Of a DNA stretch of 5,926 bases, positions 1-5,232 are shown piece by piece; the stretch's first letter is position 1, and the number at the start of each line of letters is the position of its first letter. The translations under genes and the position numbers were made by a program. The notes below the pieces were generated by a model that saw nothing but the letters and a program-made list of their open reading frames with translations, was not told the origin of the DNA and ran no database searches. The DNA lies in the NCBI GenBank assembly GCA_947062645.1, contig CAMSQT010000083.1, positions 1 to 5,926 on the forward strand, written 5' to 3'. The DNA comes from an uncultured Clostridium sp. Its GTDB lineage: Bacteria; Bacillota; Clostridia; TANB77; CAG-508.

Positions 1-118
1 AAGATAAATTCTAAAACGACCTAAAAATTTCATCTATGTATTTTTGAGTGTGCTTTAATAGCTACACAAACAAAAATTGAATAAAAATAAAAAAGTTGGA
101 AAAAATAGATAAAACTAC
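1..118. other. AT-rich leader upstream of the 5S promoter, no gene seen
   Basis: I see no credible reading frame or complete RNA gene here. Because a 5S rRNA follows, the first ~30 bases could be the divergent 3' end of a 23S rRNA and the rest the 23S-5S spacer. The visible match to a 23S end is too weak to call. An imperfect stem can be drawn between GTGTGC (about 47-52) and GCTACAC (61-67), with one bulged base and no T-run after it. It may be an rRNA-processing or spacer stem, and I do not call it a terminator. Confidence 0.4.
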
Positions 119-147
119 TTGAAAAAACATATAAAATATTATATAAT
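119..147 (+). promoter_or_regulatory. Sigma-70-like promoter for 5S rRNA and tRNA-Asn
   Basis: A -35 box TTGAAA (119-124) and a perfect -10 box TATAAT (142-147) are separated by exactly 17 bases. Transcription would begin near 154, about 20 bases before the 5S rRNA. This suggests the 5S-tRNA-Asn pair can be transcribed independently of any upstream 16S-23S operon. Confidence 0.75.
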
Positions 148-174
148 TCCAACGTACAAAACAGTTATCAATTT

Positions 175-291
175 TCTGGTGATAATGACATTTAGGGTAA
201 TACCTGTTCCCATCCCGAACACAGAAGTCAAGCCTAAGTGTGCCGAAAATACTTGCGGGTTACCCTGCTGGAAAGATAGGTTGTTGCCAGA
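175..291 (+). rRNA. rrf: 5S ribosomal RNA
   Basis: About 117 nt with the hallmark 5S core: CCTGTTCCCATCCCGAAC around 202-220, then GAAGTCAAGC, then GCGGGTTACC near 255-264. The two ends pair as helix I (TCTGGT at 175-180 with GCCAGA at 286-291, including one wobble). 5S rRNA is a structural RNA of the large ribosomal subunit. The gene lies 10 bases before tRNA-Asn, shares a promoter with it, and is probably processed from a common precursor. The ends are judged from helix I and may be off by 1-3 bases. Confidence 0.95.
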
Positions 292-301
292 TTTTATATA
301 T

Positions 302-377
302 TCCTCGTTAGCTCAGTTGGTAGAGCGCTCGGCTGTTAACCGATAGGTCGTTGGTTCGAGTCCAACACGAGGAGCCA
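302..377 (+). tRNA. tRNA-Asn (anticodon GTT)
   Basis: A complete 76-nt cloverleaf. The acceptor strands TCCTCGT (302-308) and ACGAGGA (367-373) pair over 7 bp, followed by discriminator G and an encoded CCA (375-377). The D-arm is near 311-326. The anticodon loop CTGTTAA holds GTT at 335-337, reading AAC/AAT. The T-arm contains GGTTCGAGTCC. A diverged copy of the 3' part of this gene (331-377) lies at 3913-3959 on the opposite strand. Confidence 0.98.
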
Positions 378-379
378 TA

Positions 380-412
380 AATAGCAGATAAGAAATTATC
401 TGTTATTTTTTT
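380..412 (+). terminator. Intrinsic terminator of the 5S-tRNA-Asn unit
   Basis: AATAGCAGATAA (380-391) pairs with TTATCTGTTATT (396-407) over 12 positions with a single G-T wobble. It is closed by a GAAA tetraloop and followed by a T-run to 412. It sits 3 bases after the tRNA CCA end. Confidence 0.88.
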
Positions 413-445
413 GCTTGTTTGCTATCTTTTTTTCATAAAATCAGT

Positions 446-451
446 TATAAT
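446..451 (+). promoter_or_regulatory. Candidate -10 box for the 478-3031 operon
   Basis: A perfect TATAAT lies 26 bases before the first start codon and just after the tRNA terminator, a sensible place for an operon promoter. No good -35 box is found at 16-18 bases; the nearest, TTGCTA at 419-424, would need a 21-base spacer. The promoter is therefore weak, activator-dependent or misidentified. Confidence 0.45.
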
Positions 452-477
452 AGAATCATAAAAAGGGATGGAAAATC

Positions 478-1472
478 ATGAAAAATTTAGATAGTAAATT
501 AAAAAATAGAAAAATCAATAAAAAACAACTAATAAAATACGGATTCCAAAAAGAAAATGAAATATACAGATACAAAGAAAAAATACGGAAACAACCAATT
601 TGAAGTAAATGTAATCCTTTCAAACGAAAAAAGTTATGCAAAACTAATAGACTTAGAAAATAAAACAGAATATATCCTTGTTGACTTAGAAGCATCAAAT
701 GGAAAATTTGTAGGGGAACTAAAACAAGAATATGAAAAAATAATAGAAGACATTATCATAAAATGTACAAGCAAAGAAGTCTTTAAAAGTAAACAAGCAA
801 AAGAAGTAATTAGTTACATAGAAGAAAAATATGGTGACAAATTAGAATTTTTATGGGAAAAATTTGACAATAATGCTATTTGGAGAAATAAGCAAAACAG
901 CAAATGGTATGGTGTTTTACTAGTAGTATCTGCAAGCAAATTAGGAATGGAAGAAAACAAAATAGAGGAAATTATCGATTTAAGATATCAAAAGGAAAAA
1001 ATAGAGGATATAGTAGATAATACAAAAATCTTTCCTCGGCTATCATATGAATAAAAAAAGTTGGATTACCATAAAATTAGACGAATCATTACCTACCACT
1101 AAGATATTTGAGTTGATAGATAATAGTTATCAATTATCCATAGGAAATAAATGTGGCATGACGGGAAAGAGTTTATCTAAAAAAGTATATGAATATTTAA
1201 TGACAATACCGAAAGGAAAAGTAGTTACCTATAAACAAGTGGCAGAAAGCTTAGGAAACAAGGGATTGGCAAGAGTAGTAGGAAATATACTTCACAAAAA
1301 TCCAGATGGTGATAAATACCCCTGTTATAAAGTATTAAATAGTAAAGGTGAACTAGCAGAAGCTTTTGTATTTGGTGGAAAAGAAATTCAAAAAGAAAGA
1401 TTGGAAAAGGATGGTATTAAAGTTACAAATGATAAAGTTGATTTAAAATTATATCAATGGGAAGAAAGATAA
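478..1472 (+). CDS. MmcQ/YjbR-family protein fused to MGMT-like domain, needing two +1 shifts
   Basis: The reading frame is 478-585, then 587-1036, then 1038-1472, giving 330 residues if one base is skipped at each CGG (586, 1037). The start at 478 has a GGGATGG ribosome site 6 bases upstream. Residues 1-36 resemble the N-terminus of long clostridial YjbR proteins. Residues ~125-225 carry the YjbR core: EFLWEKF, a WYG strand, SKLG, then FP-G-YHMNKKSWI. YjbR proteins have a CyaY-like fold and are often annotated as DNA-binding; their role is unclear. From ~227 an O6-alkylguanine transferase-like domain follows, with the helix-turn-helix TYKQVAESLG and ARVVG. The active-site motif is PCYK (Cys282) instead of the usual PCHR, so alkyl transfer is uncertain; a damage-sensing alkyltransferase-like role is possible. 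A first-shift alternative is one extra A in the A6 run 578-583. It could also be a decayed gene, but the codon pattern and intact downstream sequence argue against that. First gene of the probable operon. Confidence 0.8.
586..588 (+). other. Putative +1 frameshift site 1 (CGG)
   Basis: The frame opened at 478 reads ATA CGG AAA CAA CCA ATT TGA, so it stops after four more codons. Skipping C586 gives ATA GGA AAC AAC, which continues as GNNQFEVNV into the long YjbR frame. The preceding A6 run (578-583) offers an alternative position for the shift: one extra A there would give EKYGNN rather than EKIGNN. Confidence 0.65.
1037..1039 (+). other. Putative +1 frameshift site 2 (CGG)
   Basis: The second frame reads TTT CCT CGG CTA TCA TAT GAA TAA and stops after four codons. 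Skipping C1037 gives CCT GGC TAT CAT ATG AAT, that is P-G-Y-H-M-N. This is the conserved YjbR motif (FP-A/G-YHMNKKxW), which places the shift to the nucleotide. There is no homopolymer at this position. Confidence 0.8.
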
Positions 1473-1509
1473 AATAAAAAAAGATATGAAAATAATGAAA
1501 GGTATAATA

Positions 1510-1962
1510 ATGCAAAGTATAATAAAAATAATTGAATATCAAGAAAAATATAAAAACGAAATTATAGAACATATTAGAACAATTGCAATGGACGAATTTG
1601 AATATAATGATTGGCAAGATTACTTTAATAGAATGACCTTTGAAGAATACCAAAATGAAGGTAGCAAGTTTTGGATAGCGTTAAATGAAAAAGAAGAAGT
1701 AGTTGGAACAATTGGAGGACTAAAAGTATCTAACAAAGAAGTAAAAATGAATAGTCTATATGTAAAACAAAATTATAGAAAGCAAGGTATTGCCAAAGAA
1801 TTATATCAATTATTGATTGATTTTGCAAAACAGAAAGGATATCAAAAAATAACATTAAGAACATTTTTTAAATTTGTAAATGCCATTAATTTTTATGAAA
1901 AAATAGGGTTTGAGAAATACAATCAAGATGAAGAATCTTACTTTTATAGGAAAATGTTATAA
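1510..1962 (+). CDS. GNAT-family N-acetyltransferase
   Basis: 150 residues from the ATG at 1510, chosen because AAAGG at 1498-1502 lies 7 bases upstream. An in-frame ATG at 1486 would add 8 residues but has no ribosome site. The family transfers an acetyl group from acetyl-CoA to an amine; the substrate here is unknown. The acetyl-CoA pyrophosphate-binding motif is R90-K-Q-G-I-A95 after the strand MNSLYV. The usual C-terminal AINFYEKIGFEKY segment is at about 125-137. It is a single cytoplasmic domain of typical family length. It lies 37 bases after the YjbR-MGMT gene and 20 before the next one, so co-transcription is likely. All five arginines use AGA or AGG. Confidence 0.9.
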   Translation: MQSIIKIIEYQEKYKNEIIEHIRTIAMDEFEYNDWQDYFNRMTFEEYQNEGSKFWIALNEKEEVVGTIGGLKVSNKEVKMNSLYVKQNYRKQGIAKELYQLLIDFAKQKGYQKITLRTFFKFVNAINFYEKIGFEKYNQDEESYFYRKML

Positions 1963-1982
1963 TAAAGTAGGGAGGATAAAAT

Positions 1983-2393
1983 ATGAAAATATTAATTATT
2001 TGTAGCAAAGCATTTTATAAAGACATAACACCAATAAAAGAAAAATTAGAAAAAATGGGACATACAGTAGAATTACCAAACTCTTACTATGAACCAGAAG
2101 CTGAAAAGAAAAGTTGGGAATTAGGCAAAGAAGAACACGCAAAATTCAAAGCAAAAATGTTTAGAATGAGTGAAGAAAGAATTGGAAAAATGGATGCAGT
2201 ATTAACCCTAAACTTTGACAAAAATGGGAAGAAAAATTATATTGGAGGAGCGACCTTCATTGAAATTTATGAAACATTTATGAAAAATAAAAAAATTTAT
2301 TTATACAATGATATTCCAGAAGGAATGTTATATGACGAAATAGCTGGTTTTTCACCAATTGTAATAAAGGGAGATTTGTCGTTAGTAAAATAA
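1983..2393 (+). CDS. Nucleoside 2-deoxyribosyltransferase-like protein
   Basis: 136 residues, preceded by a strong GGAGG (1971-1975) with a 7-base spacer. The fold looks Rossmann-like: an opening strand MKILIICSKAF, then a helix (IKEKLEKMGHTVELP). The core is MDAVLTLNFDKNG-K-NYIGGATFIEI (about 70-95), and the end is GFSPIVIKGDLSLV. Small Bacillota proteins of this shape are usually hypothetical or placed near nucleoside 2-deoxyribosyltransferases. Those enzymes move deoxyribose between bases using a glutamate in a G-x-x-x-E helix; E94 is the likely counterpart. I infer the similarity from pattern and cannot confirm activity; nucleotide or sugar-nucleotide binding is equally possible. The gene lies between GNAT and methyltransferase genes with short gaps. 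Confidence 0.65.
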   Translation: MKILIICSKAFYKDITPIKEKLEKMGHTVELPNSYYEPEAEKKSWELGKEEHAKFKAKMFRMSEERIGKMDAVLTLNFDKNGKKNYIGGATFIEIYETFMKNKKIYLYNDIPEGMLYDEIAGFSPIVIKGDLSLVK

Positions 2394-2418
2394 AATACAA
2401 ATTAAGGAGAGAAAAATT

Positions 2419-3031
2419 ATGAGAGAAGACGAAAGGGAAGAAGACGAAGAAAGATGGACTAGACACCAAGAAAGAACATTTGAAAAACCAGCACATGATA
2501 CATTAATCAAAGCAATTAAAAACTTTAATGGATTCACTCGGCTACTCAATTGACCTTGGTTGTGGCGCTGGAATGGATACTTTAGAATTACTAAAAAATG
2601 GTTGGGAAGTATTAGCAATCGATAACAATCCACATAGTTTTAATAAAATAAAAGCAAAATTAAATGAAAAACAACTAGCTAAACTTGAAACAAAAAAGGA
2701 AAGCTTTGAAGAATTAGAACTTCCAAAAGCTGACTTAATAAATGCGAGTTACAGTATCCCATTTTGTGACCCAAAATTCTTTGACAAGTTTTGGTCTAAG
2801 ATTACTGAAGCAATTAATAGAAATGGCAGATTTTCAGGACATTTTTTAGGAAATAACGACGAATGGGCAACTAGAAAAAATATGACTTTTTTAAGCAAAC
2901 AAGAAGTCTTAGAATTATTTAAAGAGTTTCAACTTGAAGTTTTTGAAGAAAGAGAAATTGATAAACAAACAGTATTAGGAACTTTAAAACATTGGCATAT
3001 ATTTAAAATAGTTGCTAAGAAATGTAAATAA
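2419..3031 (+). CDS. Class I SAM-dependent methyltransferase, needing one +1 shift
   Basis: Frame 2419-2538 followed by 2540-3031 gives 203 residues. The start has AAGGAGA (2404-2410) 8 bases upstream. The next in-frame ATG (2528), in the downstream frame, lacks a ribosome site and would remove the N-terminal helix. Residues 1-40 are acidic then helical (EKPAHDTLIKAIKNF), as usual before the SAM domain. Motif I is IDLGCGAG (44-51), the acidic residue binding the SAM ribose is D68 (VLAID), and later strands include DLINASYSIPF and GRFSGHFLG. The family methylates small molecules, RNA or protein; the substrate cannot be read from sequence, though a TehB-like small-molecule enzyme is plausible. 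The two frames join at CGG 2539-2541, where skipping one base yields GYSIDLGCG. Everything else is intact, so I treat it as a functional gene rather than a remnant. Last gene of the probable operon. Confidence 0.82.
2539..2541 (+). other. Putative +1 frameshift site 3 (CGG)
   Basis: The upstream frame reads TTC ACT CGG CTA CTC AAT TGA and ends after three more codons. Skipping C2539 gives ACT GGC TAC TCA ATT GAC CTT, that is T-G-Y-S-I-D-L, running into methyltransferase motif I. A glycine at this spot before the first strand is common in the family. There is no homopolymer here. The octamer CTCGGCTA (2537-2544) is identical to that at site 2 (1035-1042). Confidence 0.8.
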
Positions 3032-3042
3032 TTATAGTAAAA

Positions 3043-3071
3043 TTTTGAAAGTATAGCAGAAACTCTAGAAT
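3043..3071 (+). promoter_or_regulatory. Weak candidate promoter for the mazG-like gene
   Basis: The gap 3032-3100 contains TTTTGA (3043-3048) and TAGAAT (3066-3071) 17 bases apart, about 30 bases before the next start codon. The neighbouring TTGAAA (3045-3050) fits the -35 consensus better but leaves only a 15-base spacer. No terminator is visible after the methyltransferase gene, so read-through is equally possible. Confidence 0.3.
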
Positions 3072-3100
3072 ATTTAGTAAAATAAAAGGAGAACCAAAAA

Positions 3101-3439
3101 ATGGAACTAAAAGAAAAACTAGAACAACTAAACGAAAAAAGCACCATCAAAGAAATTCAAAAATACATACAAGAAATGAAAAAGCAAAGAAAATTTGATG
3201 GCGTAACCATCGAAAGAGAAATGATGCTATTTATAGAAGAAATAGGAGAACTAGCTAAAGCAATAAGAAAAAGCACCAATGGACGTTTAGACATAAAAAA
3301 AGAATACAAAGACAATATTGAAGAAGAACTAGCAGATTGTTTTATCTATCTACTTAGCATAGCCAATATGAACAAAGTAGATATGTTCAAAGCATTTAAA
3401 GAAAAAGAAACAAAAAACTGTGATAGAATATGGGAATAG
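3101..3439 (+). CDS. MazG-type nucleotide pyrophosphohydrolase
   Basis: 112 residues, a single all-alpha MazG domain, preceded by AAGGAGA (3086-3092). The Mg2+-binding pattern is visible: EEIGE at 46-50 (EExxE), then ELAD at 76-79 (ExxD). These acidic residues coordinate the metal in enzymes that hydrolyse nucleoside triphosphates to monophosphates and pyrophosphate, a house-cleaning role against non-canonical nucleotides. The length fits the short single-domain MazG-like proteins, not the two-domain E. coli MazG. The N-terminal 1-30 is a charged helix. The gene ends 15 bases before the phosphatase gene, whose ribosome site begins right after the stop, so the two are likely co-transcribed. 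The exact substrate cannot be deduced; a dUTP/dCTP-type pyrophosphatase is an alternative. Confidence 0.88.
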   Translation: MELKEKLEQLNEKSTIKEIQKYIQEMKKQRKFDGVTIEREMMLFIEEIGELAKAIRKSTNGRLDIKKEYKDNIEEELADCFIYLLSIANMNKVDMFKAFKEKETKNCDRIWE

Positions 3440-3454
3440 AAAAGGAGGCTAAAA

Positions 3455-3910
3455 ATGACGAAAATATTATTTGTATGTTTAGGAAACATATGCAGATCGC
3501 CAATGGCAGAATTCATACTAAAAGATCTAGTACGAAAAAAGAATAAACAAGAAGAATTCTATATATCTTCAGCAGCTACTAGTTATTACAACGAACTAGA
3601 AAAAGAAGAAATGTATGGAGATGCGAAACAAATACTAAAGGAAATGAATATTCCTTATGAAAAACATATAGCCAAACAAATAAAAAAAGAAGACTACGAA
3701 AAATATGACTATATCCTAGCCATGGAAGAAAAAAACATAAAAGACATCCTAAAAATAGTAGGACCAGACAAACAAAACAAAATCTATAAGCTATTAGACT
3801 TTACTCCCAAAACAGGAAACATTGCAGACCCTTGGTACACAGGAGACTTTCACACAACTTACTATGAGATAAAATATGGATGTGAAAAATTTTTAGAACA
3901 CTTAATTTAG
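3455..3910 (+). CDS. Low-molecular-weight protein-tyrosine phosphatase
   Basis: 151 residues, full length for the family, with AAAGGAGG (3441-3448) 6 bases upstream. The P-loop C8-L-G-N-I-C-R14-S is the C-x5-R phosphate-binding motif at the extreme N-terminus; C8 is the nucleophile and C13 the second cysteine often seen beside it. The general acid is D125 in DPWYTGDF, the standard DP motif. The enzyme removes phosphate from phosphotyrosine or small phosphate esters in the cytoplasm. Eukaryotic-like members and those in capsule operons act on tyrosine kinases, but no kinase or polysaccharide gene is present here. It follows the MazG-like gene closely and probably shares its transcript. No hairpin with a T-run follows the stop. 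Confidence 0.95.
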   Translation: MTKILFVCLGNICRSPMAEFILKDLVRKKNKQEEFYISSAATSYYNELEKEEMYGDAKQILKEMNIPYEKHIAKQIKKEDYEKYDYILAMEEKNIKDILKIVGPDKQNKIYKLLDFTPKTGNIADPWYTGDFHTTYYEIKYGCEKFLEHLI

Positions 3911-3912
3911 AT

Positions 3913-3959
3913 TAGCTCCTCGTGAGGGAGTTGAACCAACGACCTATCGGTTGACAGCC
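3913..3959 (-). pseudogene. tRNA-Asn 3'-half remnant
   Basis: Read on the minus strand, these 47 bases match tRNA-Asn positions 331-377 (anticodon stem-loop through CCA) with six mismatches, including a 20-base perfect run. The 5' half (acceptor 5' strand, D-arm) is absent; adjoining sequence is AT-rich. The anticodon loop reads GTC instead of GTT, the T-stem no longer pairs (GTTGG against CCCTC) and CCA is CTA, so it cannot be a working tRNA. It starts 3 bases after the phosphatase stop. It may be a scar of tRNA-targeted integration or of recombination with the tRNA-Asn locus. Confidence 0.88.
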
Positions 3960-4013
3960 ATAAAAAATTTTTAGGAAAAAATATTTGTTAAATTATAAAA
4001 AAGGCGAAGAAAA

Positions 4014-5057
4014 ATGAACGAAATAGAACAAATCAAAAAAATAAGAAAACCAATTATAGAATGGTATCAAAAAAACAAAAAGCCATTGCCTTGGCGAAAA
4101 GAAAAAAATCCATATCACATTTGGCTTTCCGAAATTATGTTACAACAAACAAGAATAGAAACGGTAAAAACTTATTATAAAAGATTTTTAGAAGAAATAC
4201 CAACAATTCAAGACTTAGCAGAAATAGAAGAAGAAAAATTACTAAAATTATGGGAAGGACTAGGTTATTACAATCGTGCAAGAAACTTAAAAAAGGCAGC
4301 AGAAATGATTCAAAAAAATCATAAAGGTCAAATGCCAAAGACCTATCAAGAACTATTACAACTACCAGGAATAGGGGAATACACAGCAGGAGCCATTAGT
4401 TCTATTGCTTACAATGAGCCTGTACCAGCAGTTGATGGAAATGTACTTCGTGTGATTAGTAGAGTAATTGGAAGTAAAAAAGATGTGTTAGAAAATAAAA
4501 CCAAAAAAGAATTTACGGAAATATTAAAAGAAATTATGCCAAAGCAAGCAGGCGATTTTAATGAAGGACTAATGGAGTTAGGGGAACTAATTTGCATCCC
4601 AAATGGAGAACCAATATGTCAAAAATGTCCTTTGCAAGAGTTTTGTGTAGCAAAAAAGGAAGCGTTAACTGATATCATTCCAGTTCGTAACCAAAAAATA
4701 AAAAGAAAAAAAGAAGACATAACCGTATTTTTGTTAGAATTTGAAGGGGAATTTGCGATTCAAAAAAGAAGTAAAACGGGCTTATTAGCTAACATGTATG
4801 AATTTCCTAATGTACTAAAAAAAGTACAATCAAAGAAAATAGAAAACATCCTAAAAAATTGGGAAATAACAACCAGTCATAAAATTAAAAAGGTAGGTAG
4901 CCACCACCATGTTTTTTCTCATGTTGAGTGGGATATGATAGGTTATCAAATACAGGTAACGAAAAAGAATAAAGATTTTATCTGGAAAAGCAAAGAAGAA
5001 ATTTTAAAAGATTATGCAATTCCAGGAGCGTTTATGCCATTTTTAAGAAAGATATAA
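4014..5057 (+). CDS. mutY: Adenine DNA glycosylase MutY
   Basis: 347 residues, typical for MutY. It removes adenine mispaired with 8-oxoguanine, preventing G:C to T:A mutations. The N-terminal domain has PLPWRK then SEIMLQQT with catalytic E40. A helix-hairpin-helix LPGIGEYTAGAI (117-128) and catalytic D141 in VDGNVLRV follow. A [4Fe-4S] cluster is bound by C194, C202, C205 and C211; the first gap is seven residues, where the E. coli enzyme has six. The C-terminal domain (about 235-347) is the Nudix-like 8-oxoG-recognition region, with HVFSHVEW at 299-306. The start follows AAGGCGA (4001-4007), a less perfect ribosome site than its neighbours. The stop lies only 3 bases before the 3' end of the opposing tRNA-Ser. 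No terminator is visible between them. CGG trinucleotides occur here only out of frame, as ACG-G. Confidence 0.98.
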   Translation: MNEIEQIKKIRKPIIEWYQKNKKPLPWRKEKNPYHIWLSEIMLQQTRIETVKTYYKRFLEEIPTIQDLAEIEEEKLLKLWEGLGYYNRARNLKKAAEMIQKNHKGQMPKTYQELLQLPGIGEYTAGAISSIAYNEPVPAVDGNVLRVISRVIGSKKDVLENKTKKEFTEILKEIMPKQAGDFNEGLMELGELICIPNGEPICQKCPLQEFCVAKKEALTDIIPVRNQKIKRKKEDITVFLLEFEGEFAIQKRSKTGLLANMYEFPNVLKKVQSKKIENILKNWEITTSHKIKKVGSHHHVFSHVEWDMIGYQIQVTKKNKDFIWKSKEEILKDYAIPGAFMPFLRKI

Positions 5058-5060
5058 AAT

Positions 5061-5151
5061 TGGCGGAGTGAGTGGGATTCGAACCCACGGGCCGATTTCT
5101 CGACTACTACAGTTCCAGTGTAGCTCGTTATGACCACTTCGATACCACTCC
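5061..5151 (-). tRNA. tRNA-Ser (anticodon GGA)
   Basis: A complete class II tRNA of 91 nt read on the minus strand. The acceptor GGAGTGG pairs with TCACTCC (one G-T), followed by G and an encoded CCA (5061-5063). The anticodon stem CTACA/TGTAG encloses the loop CTGGAAC with GGA, reading TCC and TCT. A long variable arm and the T-arm GTGGGTTCGAATCCCAC complete it. It is convergent with mutY and has its own promoter at 5165-5193. I see no terminator beyond its 3' end inside mutY. Confidence 0.97.
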
Positions 5152-5164
5152 ATTTCCATAACTT

Positions 5165-5193
5165 ATTATACATTAGATTAGTGAAAAATACAA
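5165..5193 (-). promoter_or_regulatory. Promoter of tRNA-Ser
   Basis: On the minus strand, TTGTAT (5188-5193 on the plus strand as ATACAA) and a perfect TATAAT (5165-5170 as ATTATA) are separated by 17 bases. The -10 box lies 13 bases before the mature tRNA 5' end, leaving a very short leader. Confidence 0.8.
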
Positions 5194-5232
5194 GTATTGA
5201 AAATTTAAATATTTTTAAGAGAGGGTGAAAAA

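Noticed and set aside
119..346. A 75-codon open frame across the 5S and tRNA-Asn region
   Set aside because: It is made of structural RNA sequence and promoter DNA and has no ribosome site.
1158..1472. A separate MGMT gene starting at the ATG at 1158
   Set aside because: There is no convincing ribosome site, and the frame runs continuously from the YjbR motif through this codon. It remains possible as a secondary start.
586..2541. Sequencing or assembly error as the cause of the breaks
   Set aside because: Sites 2 and 3 are not homopolymers. Three independent errors each creating an in-frame CGG, in a window otherwise free of that codon, is unlikely. It is not excluded without reads. Site 1 alone, beside an A6 run, could be an error.
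586..2541. Simple reassignment of CGG to another amino acid
   Set aside because: Reading CGG as any amino acid leaves the ribosome in the wrong frame, with a stop after 3-4 codons, and leaves the downstream motifs out of frame.
595..2553. TGA read as tryptophan (Mycoplasma-type code)
   Set aside because: No internal TGA occurs in any intact gene, every tryptophan uses TGG, and reading through the TGAs after sites 1 and 3 does not give family sequence.
478..3031. The two frame-broken genes as ordinary pseudogenes
   Set aside because: Random decay would scatter indels of both signs and add stop codons. Here all three events are +1, all sit on CGG, and every motif on both sides is intact.
3951..3979. 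Consensus -35 TTGACA inside the tRNA remnant as a mutY promoter
   Set aside because: No -10 box lies at 15-19 bases. The TATAAA at 3994-3999 would start transcription inside the mutY ribosome site.
456..4597. Minus-strand open frames opposite the genes
   Set aside because: Their translations are rich in Phe, Leu and Ser, typical of the complement of A-rich coding sequence. They lack ribosome sites and recognisable domains.
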